From Oscillospiraceae bacterium (GTDB taxonomy: Bacteria > Bacillota > Clostridia > Oscillospirales > Oscillospiraceae), in the NCBI GenBank assembly GCA_017469115.1, contig JAFUGY010000001.1, positions 1-41,930 of the forward strand: a stretch of DNA of 41,930 bases. The letters run 5' to 3'. Positions 14,715 to 23,658 of this stretch are shown here, piece by piece. Position numbers and translations under genes: made by a program. The number at the start of each line of letters is the position of its first letter. Position 1 is the first letter of the stretch. Under the pieces are notes generated by a model. The model saw nothing but the letters and a program-made list of their open reading frames with translations. It was not told the origin of the DNA and did no database searches.

Positions 14715-15536
14715 ATGAAAAAGCTGCTTGCGCTGATCCTCGCCCTTTGCCTCACGTTTGCTCTTGCCTCGTCTGCTTTTGCAGAAGAGAAGGAAGAGCC
14801 GGTAGAGCTGATTGTTTTTGCCGCCGCATCCATGACGGAAACCCTCAATCAGATTGCCGATCTCTACAAAGAGGTTGCTCCCAATGTAACGCTGGTCTAT
14901 AATTTTGACTCCTCCGGCACCTTAAAAACGCAGATTCAGGAAGGGGCTGACTGCGATGTCTTCATCTCCGCAGCTCCCAAGCAGATGAACCAGCTGGACA
15001 TCAGCAAGGATGAAACTGCTAACCCCGACAGGCTTGACTTTGTGCTCGAAGGCACCCGCGTCAACCTGCTGGAGAATAAGGTTGCCCTTGCCGTTCCGGA
15101 AGGCAACCCAAAAAACATCAACTCCTATGACGAGCTGGTTGCCGGCTTGAAAGACGGTTCCGTGATGCTCGCCATGGGCAACTCCGATGTACCTGTCGGC
15201 CAGTACACCCAGAAGATTCTTGCCTACTATGAGCTCAACGAAGAAGATCTTGCAAAGGCAGGCGTGATCACCTACGGTTCCAATGTGAAAGAAGTCACCA
15301 CGCAGGTTTCCGAAGCCACGGTTGACTGCGGTATTATCTACGGCACCGATGCCTTCTCCGCCGGCCTCACGGTGGTTGACACTGCAACGGCTGAGATGTG
15401 CGGCCAGGTTATTTACCCGGCAGCCGTGCTGAACATCACAAAGAATGAAGAAGCTGCAAAGGCATTCCTTACCTACCTGCAGGGAGAAGAAGCTTCTGCC
15501 GTGTTTGAAGCTGTCGGCTTTTCTCCTCTTGCGTGA
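14715..15536 (+). CDS. modA: Molybdate ABC transporter substrate-binding protein
   Basis: The 273-residue exported protein binds molybdate or tungstate outside the membrane and delivers it to ModB. It has a typical signal peptide (about 25 residues, ending ASSAFA), then the ModA pattern: LIVFAAASMTETLNQIA, YNFDSSGTLKTQI, GADCDVFISAAPKQM, SDVPVGQYTQ and the C-terminal YPAAVLN. No lipobox cysteine is present, so it may be released or held by other means. ATG at 14715 has AAGGAG close upstream. A terminator-like hairpin follows before modB, which would give more ModA than membrane subunits. Confidence 0.96.
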   Translation: MKKLLALILALCLTFALASSAFAEEKEEPVELIVFAAASMTETLNQIADLYKEVAPNVTLVYNFDSSGTLKTQIQEGADCDVFISAAPKQMNQLDISKDETANPDRLDFVLEGTRVNLLENKVALAVPEGNPKNINSYDELVAGLKDGSVMLAMGNSDVPVGQYTQKILAYYELNEEDLAKAGVITYGSNVKEVTTQVSEATVDCGIIYGTDAFSAGLTVVDTATAEMCGQVIYPAAVLNITKNEEAAKAFLTYLQGEEASAVFEAVGFSPLA

Positions 15537-15562
15537 ATCGTTTTCCCTGTGTATAATCCATA

Positions 15563-15588
15563 GGCGGGCCTGAGGGTCCGCCTTTTTT
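15563..15588 (+). terminator. Intra-operon terminator between modA and modB
   Basis: A GGCGG/CCGCC stem (15563-15582), extended with a G-T and two G-C pairs, is followed by six T. modB starts only 18 bases later with no new promoter, so partial read-through is expected. Confidence 0.8.
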
Positions 15589-15605
15589 GATAAGGATGTG
15601 ATGTT

Positions 15606-16283
15606 TTGGATCTCTTCCCTCTGGTCAATTCCCTGCGAATTGCTCTGATCAGCACCGTTATCATCTTTTTTCTGGGCATCTTTGCCGCTTATTATATTGC
15701 AAAAGCACCGAGAGTGCTGAAAGGGATTCTCGATGTGATTCTGACGCTGCCGCTGGTTCTGCCGCCTACCGTGGTGGGATATCTGCTGCTTCGGGTTCTC
15801 GGGCCGAAACGGATTATCGGCAAGTGGTTCCTTGCCATGTTCGGCATTAAGCTGACGATGACGTGGTGGTCGGCCATTTTTGCCACAACGGTGGTGATCT
15901 TCCCTCTGATGTATCGCACGGCTCGCGGGGCTTTTGAGTCCTTTGATCAAACGCTTGCATACTCCGCCCAGTCCATCGGCCTCTCCAACACCTACATCTT
16001 CTGGCGTATCCGTATGCCCTATTGCAAGCAGGGGATCATGGCAGGCACGGTGCTTGCCTTTGCCCGGGCATTGGGAGAATACGGTGCAACAAGTATGATT
16101 GCCGGCTATACACCGGGTCGCACAGCCACCATCTCCACCACGGTTTACCAGCTCTGGCGCACCAATGACGATGCCATGGCCTTCCGCTGGGTGCTGGTGA
16201 ACATGGCTATTTCCTTTGTAGTGCTCCTTGCAGTGAATATGCTGGAGAAGAAGGAAGGCAAGCAACGAAAGGAGGCAGCGTGA
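15606..16283 (+). CDS. modB: Molybdate ABC transporter permease
   Basis: The 225-residue membrane protein has about five hydrophobic segments. The ATPase-docking EAA-type loop is near residues 110-140 (AYSAQSIGLSNTYIFWRIRMP), followed by ARALGEYGATSMIAG, a hallmark of ModB/CysT permeases. The start appears to be TTG at 15606: the frame is closed by TAA at 15591-15593, the nearby ATG at 15601 is in another frame, and AAGGATG lies upstream. It ends one base before the modC start codon. Confidence 0.95.
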   Translation: MDLFPLVNSLRIALISTVIIFFLGIFAAYYIAKAPRVLKGILDVILTLPLVLPPTVVGYLLLRVLGPKRIIGKWFLAMFGIKLTMTWWSAIFATTVVIFPLMYRTARGAFESFDQTLAYSAQSIGLSNTYIFWRIRMPYCKQGIMAGTVLAFARALGEYGATSMIAGYTPGRTATISTTVYQLWRTNDDAMAFRWVLVNMAISFVVLLAVNMLEKKEGKQRKEAA

Positions 16284-16284
16284 C

Positions 16285-17028
16285 GTGGCACTGAAGATGG
16301 ATATTGAAAAGAAGCTCGGCGCGTTCAAACTGCGGGTAAAGCTGGATGTGCAGGATGAAGTTCTCGGGCTGTGTGGAAATTCAGGCTGTGGGAAAAGCCT
16401 CACCCTCAAGTGCATTGCCGGGATCGAAAAGCCGGACAGAGGCAGCATCGTCCTCAACGGTGTGACCCTTTTTGACTCGGAAAAGCACATCAACCTGACG
16501 CCGCAGCAGCGTCGCACCGGGTTGATGTTTCAGAACTATGCCCTCTTTCCCAACATGACGGTTTACCAGAATATTCGCGCCGGTACGCTGCGGGATAAAC
16601 AGAGCGAAAGTGAGCGGGCTGACAGAGTTGAGGCGATTATGGAGAGCTTCGGGCTTTCACCGCTTGCCTCCCATTATCCCGGGCAGCTCTCCGGCGGGCA
16701 GCAGCAGCGCACAGCCCTTGCACGGATCCTCGTCTCCGAACCGCAGATTCTGATGCTGGATGAGCCCTTTTCCGCACTTGACAGTGAGTTGAAATTCCAT
16801 ATGGAAAAAGAGGTGAGAGAAGTGATCCGACGTTTCGGAAAGACAACGCTTCTGGTCTCTCATGACAAGGGAGAGGCTTATCGCCTGTGTGATCGCATTG
16901 CCATGATGCAGGACGGAACATCGGATGAAATTCTCTCAAAAGAAGAGTGGCTTTTGAAAAGCAATTCTGTTATAATTACCACAGATTCCATCCCACAGAA
17001 TGTAATTCTGGTTCCGGGAGAATCCTGA
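16285..17028 (+). CDS. modC: Molybdate ABC transporter ATPase, lacking the TOBE domain
   Basis: The 247-residue ATPase powers molybdate uptake. It has Walker A GNSGCGKS (residues 31-38), an LSGGQQQR signature, Walker B ILMLDEPF and a SHD switch histidine. Classical ModC is about 350 residues with a C-terminal molybdate-binding TOBE domain; this one stops soon after the ATPase core. The di-Mop molbindin encoded divergently may replace that function. The start is GTG at 16285 with GGAGG nine bases upstream. Confidence 0.94.
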   Translation: MALKMDIEKKLGAFKLRVKLDVQDEVLGLCGNSGCGKSLTLKCIAGIEKPDRGSIVLNGVTLFDSEKHINLTPQQRRTGLMFQNYALFPNMTVYQNIRAGTLRDKQSESERADRVEAIMESFGLSPLASHYPGQLSGGQQQRTALARILVSEPQILMLDEPFSALDSELKFHMEKEVREVIRRFGKTTLLVSHDKGEAYRLCDRIAMMQDGTSDEILSKEEWLLKSNSVIITTDSIPQNVILVPGES

Positions 17029-17048
17029 AAAAGAGTGAGGAAATCAAA

Positions 17049-18065
17049 ATGAAGAAAATCCCTGTGGAATCAGCCGTCGGCATGGAGCTCTGCCATGACA
17101 TTACCGCCATGCGGGACGGTTTTAAAGGCGCCGCTTTCAAGCGCGGCCATATCATTACAGAAGAAGATATTCCCAAACTGCTCGATATCGGCAAACGAAC
17201 CATTTTTGTGTGGGAAGCAAACGCCGGCGAAATCCATGAGGAAGAGGCAGCCCTGCGCATGGCCGCCATGGCGCCGGTGGAAGGGGCGCATTATACCGGC
17301 CCCTCGGAAGGAAAAGTCCTTCTCTTTGCCGACCGGCGCGGAATGCTCCGCGTGGATACGGAGCTTTTGCGGGAGATCAACTCCATCGGGGATATTACCA
17401 TCTGTACCCTGCGCGATCATTATCCGGTGGAAGAAGGGGCAAGGCTCGCTTCGATGCGCATCGTCCCTCTGGTGACGAAGGAGGAGCAGATCCTCCGTGC
17501 AGAAGCGCTTTGCAAAGAGAGAAAGCTTCTGGAGCTCAAGCCCTATCAACATAAAAAAATCGGCGTGGTCATTACCGGCTCCGAAGTCTATTCCGGCAGA
17601 ATCAAGGATAAGTTTGAGCCGGTGGTGCGGGCAAAGATGCAGTACTACCCGTCCGAAATCCTCGGCGTTACCATCTGTGATGATGATTTGGATATGATTG
17701 TCTCTGCAGCCCGGGCATTTCTCGATCAGGGTGCTGACTTCCTGATCTTCACCGGCGGTATGTCGGTAGATCCGGATGATCTGACGCCTACTGCCATCCG
17801 CATGCTGGGTGCTGACATTGTCACCCACGGGGTGCCGTCCCAGCCCGGGAATATGACGTTGATTGCCTATCTCGGGGATGTGGCCATTATGGGTGTGCCC
17901 GGTGCGGCGATCAGCCTGCCGACGACGATGTTTGATGTGCTCGTTCCCCAGATTTTCGTGGGAGACAAATTTACGAAGGAAGACCTGATCCGCCTCGGTG
18001 ACGGCGGCCTCTGCCAGATGTGCAAGGCCTGCCATTTCCCCAACTGCACCTTCGGCAGCTATTAA
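17049..18065 (+). CDS. MoeA-like molybdopterin-binding protein with cysteine-rich tail
   Basis: The 338-residue product carries the MoCF_biosynth (MoeA/MogA-type) domain from about residue 175: VVITGSEVYSGRIKDKF, FTGGMSVDPDDLTPTAI and GVPSQPGNM. In MoeA this domain inserts molybdenum into molybdopterin-AMP. The N-terminal half does not look like full MoeA (about 400 residues). The C-terminus ends in a cysteine cluster (CQMCKACHFPNC) that could bind zinc or Fe-S. I infer it works after MogA in molybdate insertion, or as a variant for hydroxylase cofactor. ATG at 17049 follows GAGGAA. It lies between modC and the desulfurase in one operon. Confidence 0.85.
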   Translation: MKKIPVESAVGMELCHDITAMRDGFKGAAFKRGHIITEEDIPKLLDIGKRTIFVWEANAGEIHEEEAALRMAAMAPVEGAHYTGPSEGKVLLFADRRGMLRVDTELLREINSIGDITICTLRDHYPVEEGARLASMRIVPLVTKEEQILRAEALCKERKLLELKPYQHKKIGVVITGSEVYSGRIKDKFEPVVRAKMQYYPSEILGVTICDDDLDMIVSAARAFLDQGADFLIFTGGMSVDPDDLTPTAIRMLGADIVTHGVPSQPGNMTLIAYLGDVAIMGVPGAAISLPTTMFDVLVPQIFVGDKFTKEDLIRLGDGGLCQMCKACHFPNCTFGSY

Positions 18066-18098
18066 GGAGCTGCTCCGAAAAACGAAAGGAGCCCTGCC

Positions 18099-19286
18099 AT
18101 GTTCGTCTATGCCGACAATGCTGCGACTACCTGCGTCAGCCAAACTGCCCTTGACGCCATGATGCCGTATTTGACCGGACAGTACGGCAATCCTTCCAGC
18201 CTTTATACCTTCGGGCAGACTGCCCATGAAGCGGTGGAAGACGCCCGAAAAACCGTGGCGTCCTGCATCGGTGCGCAGCCGAGGGAGATCTATTTCACCT
18301 CCGGCGGCAGTGAGGCGGACAATCAGGCAATTCTGTCGGCGGCAAAAGCCGGCGCCCGGAAAAACAGGCGCCATCTCATCTCTACCGCTTTTGAGCACCA
18401 TGCCGTGCTGCATACGCTGAAAAAGCTGGAAAAGGAAGGCTTTGAGGTGACGCTCCTGCCCGTCCATGAAGACGGGGTTGCCCGCCTGCAGGATCTGGAA
18501 GTTGCCGTGCGGGAGGATACGGCTCTCGTCACAGTGATGTTTGCCAACAATGAAATCGGCACCGTCCAGCCAATTGCGGAAATCGGCGCATTCTGCCGGG
18601 ATAGAGGGATTCCTTTTCACACCGATGCGGTGCAGGCGGCAGGGCATATGCCCATTGATGTGAACGAGATGAACATTGATATGCTCTCCCTGTCCGGCCA
18701 CAAGTTTCATTCCCCGAAAGGGACGGGTGTGCTCTATGCAAGGCGGAGCATCCCGGTTTATAACCTGATTGAAGGCGGCGGACAGGAGCGCGGAAAGCGT
18801 GCCGGGACGGAAAACGTAGCCGGGATTGTTGCCCTTGCCGCAGCCTTGAAAGAGAGCTGCGATCATATGGCAGCGAACACCGCAAAAATCCTCCCCATGC
18901 GCGATAGACTACTGGAAGGGCTCGGTAAAATTCCTCACAGTGTGATCAACGGCAACCCGGAAAAACGGGTCCCCGGCACGGTGAATATCTGTTTTGAAGG
19001 CCTGGAGGGAGACGGCCTGCTGATTCTTCTGGATCAGAACGGCATATGTGCCTCATCCGGCAGCGCCTGCAATGCCGGCTCGATTGACCCGAGCCATGTC
19101 CTCCTCGCTCTGGGTTTGCCGTATGAGCTCGCCCACGGATCTCTCCGGCTCTCCATCGGGGAGTATAACACCATGGAGGAGATCGACCATATCCTTACGG
19201 TTGTGCCCCGGGTTGTGGAGACGCTCCGAAGCAAAAGCCCGCTGTGGCAGGCAATGGAATCCGGCCAAAAACCCCATTTGATCTGA
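18099..19286 (+). CDS. NifS-type cysteine desulfurase
   Basis: The 395-residue class V aminotransferase-like enzyme takes sulfur from L-cysteine using PLP. It has the substrate/cofactor motifs YADNAATT, EHHAVLH, HTDAVQ, Lys202 (SGHKFH) for the Schiff base, and Cys324 in the SSGSACNAG loop, the position of the persulfide-forming cysteine of NifS (Cys325 in Azotobacter). Its place between the MoeA-like gene and moaC suggests it supplies sulfur for molybdopterin or for the terminal sulfido ligand required by xanthine dehydrogenase-family enzymes. This role is known for NifS4 in Rhodobacter together with XdhC, but is inferred here. Confidence 0.95.
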   Translation: MFVYADNAATTCVSQTALDAMMPYLTGQYGNPSSLYTFGQTAHEAVEDARKTVASCIGAQPREIYFTSGGSEADNQAILSAAKAGARKNRRHLISTAFEHHAVLHTLKKLEKEGFEVTLLPVHEDGVARLQDLEVAVREDTALVTVMFANNEIGTVQPIAEIGAFCRDRGIPFHTDAVQAAGHMPIDVNEMNIDMLSLSGHKFHSPKGTGVLYARRSIPVYNLIEGGGQERGKRAGTENVAGIVALAAALKESCDHMAANTAKILPMRDRLLEGLGKIPHSVINGNPEKRVPGTVNICFEGLEGDGLLILLDQNGICASSGSACNAGSIDPSHVLLALGLPYELAHGSLRLSIGEYNTMEEIDHILTVVPRVVETLRSKSPLWQAMESGQKPHLI

Positions 19287-19299
19287 GGGAGAATCCGAA

Positions 19300-19785
19300 A
19301 TGGAAGATTTTACGCATTTTAATGAGCAGGGCAGGGCTAAAATGGTTGACGTCGGAGAAAAGCCGGTCTCCAGCCGAACAGCGGTGGCTGCCGGCAGCGT
19401 GCTGGTCAATCGGAATACCTTCGCGCTGATCCGCTCCGGCGGGATGAAAAAAGGCGATGTGCTGACGACTGCCCAGATTGCCGGGATAATGGGGGCAAAG
19501 CGAACCTCGGAAGTAATCCCAATGTGCCATCCGGTGGCCGTCAACGGCATTAACCTTTTTCTGGCCTTGAATGAGGAACACTGCGCGGTTGACATCACAG
19601 CGGAAGTTTCCTGTGACGGGCGCACCGGTGTGGAGATGGAGGCGCTGACGGCTGTCAGCATCGCAGCACTGACGGTTTATGATATGTGCAAAGCAGTGCA
19701 GAAAGATATGACCATTACCGATATCCGTCTGCTTTCCAAAACAGGCGGCGTACACGGAGATTTTGTCAGGGAGGAAGAGCAATGA
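19300..19785 (+). CDS. moaC: Cyclic pyranopterin monophosphate synthase
   Basis: MoaC closes the pyranopterin ring in the first stage of molybdenum cofactor synthesis, acting with the radical SAM enzyme MoaA. The 161-residue product is the usual length and has the family motifs MVDVGEK, AKRTSEVIPMCHPV and DGRTGVEMEALTAVSIAALT. ATG at 19300 has GAGGGAG upstream. Its last bases overlap the start of mogA. moaA itself is not in the window. Confidence 0.97.
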   Translation: MEDFTHFNEQGRAKMVDVGEKPVSSRTAVAAGSVLVNRNTFALIRSGGMKKGDVLTTAQIAGIMGAKRTSEVIPMCHPVAVNGINLFLALNEEHCAVDITAEVSCDGRTGVEMEALTAVSIAALTVYDMCKAVQKDMTITDIRLLSKTGGVHGDFVREEEQ

Positions 19786-20303
19786 AGCATTTTACAGCAG
19801 CGGTGATTACGGTCAGCGACAAGGGTTACCGGGGCGAGCGGGTGGATACCAGCGGGCCGGCTCTGTGTGCCCTGTTGAAGGAACAGGGCTATGAGATTGC
19901 CTATACGTCGATGGTGCCGGATGAAGCGGAGCAGATTCGAGCGGAGCTTCTCAAATGCGCCGATGAGAAAAAGCTCTCGCTTGTTCTCACAACGGGAGGC
20001 ACCGGGTTTTCGACCCGGGATATTACACCCGAGGCGACAAAAGCCGTTCTCGAGCGGGAGACGCCGGGTATTCCGGAGCTGATGCGTGCCGAGAGCATGA
20101 AGATTACACCTCGTGGCTGCCTTTCGAGAAGTGTGGCAGGAATCCGCGGGCGGACCTTAATCATCAACCTGCCGGGGAGCGAAAAAGCCGCGAAGGAAAA
20201 TATCCTTGCGGTGCTCGAGCCGATGGAGCACGGCCTTGAAATGCTTGACACCGAAGGCTCGGCTGATTGTGCGGATTCTCCTGCAAAGGCGGCGGCAAAA
20301 TGA
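19782..20303 (+). CDS. mogA: Molybdopterin adenylyltransferase
   Basis: MogA attaches AMP to molybdopterin before molybdenum insertion. The 173-residue product has the MogA/MoaB motifs ITVSDKGYRGERVDTSGP, TTGGTGFSTRDITPEA and NLPGS. ATG at 19782 overlaps the moaC stop, with GAGGAAG just upstream. A longer in-frame extension lacks family similarity. The last 20 residues are alanine/lysine-rich and variable. The stop overlaps the next ATG. Confidence 0.94.
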   Translation: MKHFTAAVITVSDKGYRGERVDTSGPALCALLKEQGYEIAYTSMVPDEAEQIRAELLKCADEKKLSLVLTTGGTGFSTRDITPEATKAVLERETPGIPELMRAESMKITPRGCLSRSVAGIRGRTLIINLPGSEKAAKENILAVLEPMEHGLEMLDTEGSADCADSPAKAAAK

Positions 20304-20698
20304 TAAAAAAAACACCCCCTTCGATGGACGAGTGGCTGAAAGAAGCGAAAGCCGACGCAAAGGCTTCTCAATGCGGGATGTTTCTGGTGCATAACGGGGT
20401 TGTGCGCCAAAGTGCAAAAGCACAGGTGCGTGCAGGGCAAAAAGACGCACCGTCTGTTACCGGGATGAACTTCTCCTACGATGCCGAAAAAGTGGATGCA
20501 GCCATCTCGAAGGCGCTTGCAATGCCCGGCATCTATCTGGTGAAGGTCTGGCTCAATGAGGGTGTGCTTACCGTGGGGGATGATATCATGTTCGTCCTCG
20601 TGGGAGGGGATATCCGCCCGCATGTGGTGGATGCCCTGCAAGCCCTCGTCGGGGAAATCAAAAATCACTGCGTCACCGAAGAAGAGTTTTATGCCTGA
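20300..20698 (+). CDS. MoaE-like protein
   Basis: The 132-residue protein resembles MoaE, the catalytic subunit of molybdopterin synthase, mainly over the segment AISKALAMPGIYLVKVWLNEGVLTVGDDIMFVLVGGD, which matches the HRVGxLxVGD region, and the following helix. The usual C-terminal PIWKKE-type motif with catalytic lysine is not visible; the protein ends NHCVTEEEFYA. It may be a divergent or non-classical MoaE, and no MoaD gene is nearby. ATG at 20300 overlaps the mogA stop. It is the last gene before a strong terminator. Confidence 0.75.
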   Translation: MIKKTPPSMDEWLKEAKADAKASQCGMFLVHNGVVRQSAKAQVRAGQKDAPSVTGMNFSYDAEKVDAAISKALAMPGIYLVKVWLNEGVLTVGDDIMFVLVGGDIRPHVVDALQALVGEIKNHCVTEEEFYA

Positions 20699-20743
20699 GG
20701 GAAGCGGGCAATGCAGCCGAATCATACACACAATAAAGTCCAA

Positions 20744-20790
20744 AACGAGCTGAGACGTTTTTACTCCAATGTCTCAGCTCGTTCTTTACT
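20744..20790 (+). terminator. Terminator of the mod-moa operon
   Basis: AACGAGCTGAGAC (20744-20756) and GTCTCAGCTCGTT (20771-20783) form a perfect 13-bp stem with a 14-base loop, followed by a T-rich tract. Confidence 0.9.
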
Positions 20791-20810
20791 TTTTCAAAAT
20801 CTCAAAACGG

Positions 20811-20930
20811 TTATACGATTGCTTCAATCAGTTCCTTACCGTCAACAATCGCCCGAGTTAAACCCTGCTTGAGGTTGTGGGTTGTTCTGTATGTAAGCAA
20901 ATATCCTTGCGGAGATAATAATTGTACCAT
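20811..20930 (-). CDS. Possible 39-residue open frame or gene remnant
   Basis: An ATG at 20930 opens a 39-codon frame ending in TAA at 20811 (start MVQLLSPQGY, end KELIEAIV). It has no convincing ribosome site and no family that I recognise. It lies in the 280-base gap between the cofactor operon terminator and the epimerase gene. It could be chance or the tail of a lost gene. Confidence 0.2.
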   Translation of the reverse strand: MVQLLSPQGYLLTYRTTHNLKQGLTRAIVDGKELIEAIV

Positions 20931-20980
20931 TCATGGCTTAACCGAGCGGAACAATGGAGATGCGGAATACTCATCTGTTT

Positions 20981-22045
20981 TTATAAATAATACTCTTTGT
21001 ACCATCTTGCAAACTTCCCTAAGCCTTCCCGGATACCTATTTTGGGGGTAAACCCGTAATCTCTCTCCAAGGCGACGGAATCAGCATACGTCACGGGCAC
21101 ATCACCCGGCTGCATACCGACCAATTCCCGATGCCCTTCAAAATCATAGGTCACAGGGAGAATGCCGGAAGCTACCAGTTCTTCCTGTAAGGTAGAGACG
21201 AAGTCCAGCAAATTTTCCGGCTGCCCTCCGCCGATGTTGTAAACGGCATAAGGAGCCAGCGGTAGCCCATCAGGTCCGAGAGCTTTTTCCGGAGCACCTT
21301 TCATCACCCTTACAATCCCTTCAACAATATCATCGATATACGTAAAGTCCCGCTTCATGTCGCCGTAGTTGAAGATCTGAATTGTTCCGCCGGCACTTAA
21401 CTTTTTCGTAGCGCTGTAATAGAACATATCTGGTCTTCCGGCAGGGCCGTACACCGTGAAGAACCGCAGCCCCGTACTCGGAATGGTGTACAGTTTGCTG
21501 TAGGAGTGCGCCAGAAGCTCATTGCTTTTCTTCGTTGCCGCATAGAGAGACACCGGATGATCCACCATGTCCTCCGTGCTGAAAGGCACCTTCTTATTCC
21601 CGCCATATACAGAGGAAGAAGAAGCATAGACCAGATGCTCTACCGGGTAATGCCGGCAGGCTTCCAGAATGTTGTAGAATCCGAGAATATTGGATTCGAT
21701 ATATGCATCCGGATGATCGATGCTGTAACGTACACCTGCCTGAGCGGCCAGATTGACCACCACAGCCGGACGGTACTTCTCAAACACTTCAAACAAGAGT
21801 TCCTTATCCGCAAGGTTCCCCTTTATAAACACGTGTTTAACCCGGCTTTTTTCCGCGGCTTTCGCAACCTGAGCAAGCCGCCATTCCTTAAGAGTGACTT
21901 CATAATAGTCGTTCATATTGTCAAAGGAAATAACGGTACCCCCATCCAATTCCTTCAGCAGCCGAATTACCAGATATGTTCCGATAAATCCCGGGCACCC
22001 GGTGACCAGAATAGTCTTGCCGTTTAATTCTATTTTCTGTTTCAT
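20981..22045 (-). CDS. UDP-glucuronate 4-epimerase
   Basis: This 354-residue short-chain dehydrogenase-type epimerase interconverts UDP-glucuronate and UDP-galacturonate with NAD. It has the NAD-binding GCPGFIG near residue 16, NLAAQAGVRYSIDHP typical of uronate epimerases, the SSSVYG segment and catalytic YAATK. ATG at 22045 has GAGGAAA upstream. It follows the UDP-glucose dehydrogenase gene by 96 bases on the same strand, so the two enzymes form a natural path from UDP-glucose to UDP-galacturonate for the adjacent polysaccharide cluster. Confidence 0.9.
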   Translation of the reverse strand: MKQKIELNGKTILVTGCPGFIGTYLVIRLLKELDGGTVISFDNMNDYYEVTLKEWRLAQVAKAAEKSRVKHVFIKGNLADKELLFEVFEKYRPAVVVNLAAQAGVRYSIDHPDAYIESNILGFYNILEACRHYPVEHLVYASSSSVYGGNKKVPFSTEDMVDHPVSLYAATKKSNELLAHSYSKLYTIPSTGLRFFTVYGPAGRPDMFYYSATKKLSAGGTIQIFNYGDMKRDFTYIDDIVEGIVRVMKGAPEKALGPDGLPLAPYAVYNIGGGQPENLLDFVSTLQEELVASGILPVTYDFEGHRELVGMQPGDVPVTYADSVALERDYGFTPKIGIREGLGKFARWYKEYYL

Positions 22046-22141
22046 ACCATTTCCTCTACCAGCGGTGTTACACCACAGTATTTACGATGCTTGTTTTGCT
22101 CCATGCTGCAGACAATGTGGATACGTTGTTCAGAACGTAGA

Positions 22142-23644
22142 TCAATCTCTCCTGAACAGATCTCTGGTATAGACTTTTTCTTCCACGTCATCCAGCACAG
22201 CGTCATAACGGTTGGCGAGGATACACCCGCACATTGCCTTAAACTTTTTCAAGTCATTCACAACTTTTGAGCCGAAAAAAGTACTGCCATTCTCCAGCGT
22301 CGGTTCATAAATAACAACAGTTGCCCCTTTGGCCTTAATGCGCTTCATCACGCCCTGAATGGACGACTGGCGAAAGTTATCCGAATTAGCCTTCATCGTC
22401 AGCCGGAAAACCCCGACCACAATTTCCTTCTGCCTTGTCTCCCGCTCTCTGCTGTAGCTCTCACTGCTGCCATATGTCCCGGCAATCTCCAGGACGCGGT
22501 CAGCAATAAAGTCTTTCCTTGTACGGTTGCTCTCTACAATCGCCTGAATCAGATTTTCCGGCACATCCCGATAATTGGCCAGTAACTGCTTGGTGTCCTT
22601 CGGCAGACAGTAGCCGCCGTATCCGAAGGACGGGTTGTTGTAGAAATCTCCTACCCGCGGGTCAAGGCAGACACCACGAATAATCTCCTTCGTGCTTAAT
22701 CCTTTGATCTCAGCATAGGTGTCCAGTTCATTGAAGTAAGATACTCTTAATGCAAGATACGTGTTGGCAAAGAGCTTGACAGCTTCAGCCTCCGTCCATC
22801 CCATAAAGAGCGTCTCAATTTCGGGCTTCAGAGCTCCCTCTTTCAGCAGAGAGACAAACACTTCAGCCTGCGGCCTGCTCTTTTCATCACAGCCGACAAT
22901 AATCCTGCTGGGATAGAGATTGTCATATAACGCCTTGGATTCCCGCAGAAACTCGGGGCTGAAAAGAATGTTGTCCATTCCAAAGGCTGCTCTTACTCTG
23001 TCTGTATAGCCAACAGGGATCGTAGATTTAATAATAATCGTTGGCTTATTCTTTCTCTCCGCCGTGCACTCCTTCACAAGCGCAAGTACATCCTCAACTG
23101 CGGAACAGTCGAAGTAATTGGTTTTTGGGTCATAGTTCGTAGGCACGGCAAGCAAAATAAAATCCGCATTCCGGAAAGCGGCTACTCCGTCAACCGTTGC
23201 AGTCAGTTTCAGCTCTCGTTGCCCAAGCTTCGCCTCAGCCAGGTACTTCTCGATATATTCATCCTGAATCGGTGAATGATATCCATTAATCATCTCCGCT
23301 TTCTCCGGTTTTGTGCAGACAGCCGTCACTTCATGATGCTGCGCCAGTAACACTGCCAAACTCAGCCCAACGTAGCCGACGCCAGCCACGGCAATCTGAT
23401 ATGTTTTCTCAACTGCTTCAGGAGCTTTCTTCTCTTCCAGGAACATCTCCGTCACGTCAAATCCCAGAACTTCGGCCAACGCCTCTATCTGGTCGACGGA
23501 TGGTTTAAAGGTCCGATTCTCCAGGTTTGACAATACCGTCCTGCTCATACCGACAGAATCCGCCAGCTGTGCCTGTGTCATTTTCAGAACTTTCCGCTTT
23601 CCGCGCACCGTCTGTGCCAGCAGCGGAAGAGATAATTTCCGCAT
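22142..23644 (-). CDS. UDP-glucose 6-dehydrogenase with N-terminal Xre-type HTH domain
   Basis: The 500-residue fusion starts with a helix-turn-helix domain (about residues 10-68: [40 protein letters not shown], listed here by its key parts [17 protein letters not shown] and [11 protein letters not shown]). From residue 82 a full nucleotide-sugar dehydrogenase follows: NAD motif GVGYVGLS (88-95), SPEFLRES, and catalytic Cys346 in [10 protein letters not shown]. The enzyme oxidises UDP-glucose to UDP-glucuronate. The reading frame is continuous and the first ATG has TGGAGG upstream, so the fusion looks real. Two copies of GTCAAGAATWATT at the promoter suggest self-regulation. It feeds the epimerase downstream and probably the divergent polysaccharide genes. 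Confidence 0.9.
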   Translation of the reverse strand: MRKLSLPLLAQTVRGKRKVLKMTQAQLADSVGMSRTVLSNLENRTFKPSVDQIEALAEVLGFDVTEMFLEEKKAPEAVEKTYQIAVAGVGYVGLSLAVLLAQHHEVTAVCTKPEKAEMINGYHSPIQDEYIEKYLAEAKLGQRELKLTATVDGVAAFRNADFILLAVPTNYDPKTNYFDCSAVEDVLALVKECTAERKNKPTIIIKSTIPVGYTDRVRAAFGMDNILFSPEFLRESKALYDNLYPSRIIVGCDEKSRPQAEVFVSLLKEGALKPEIETLFMGWTEAEAVKLFANTYLALRVSYFNELDTYAEIKGLSTKEIIRGVCLDPRVGDFYNNPSFGYGGYCLPKDTKQLLANYRDVPENLIQAIVESNRTRKDFIADRVLEIAGTYGSSESYSRERETRQKEIVVGVFRLTMKANSDNFRQSSIQGVMKRIKAKGATVVIYEPTLENGSTFFGSKVVNDLKKFKAMCGCILANRYDAVLDDVEEKVYTRDLFRRD

Positions 23645-23658
23645 TCCACGCCTCCATA

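Noticed and set aside
17070-18866. A long minus-strand frame opposite the MoeA-like and cysteine desulfurase genes
   Set aside because: Both plus-strand genes are clear family members, and the frame ignores their boundaries.
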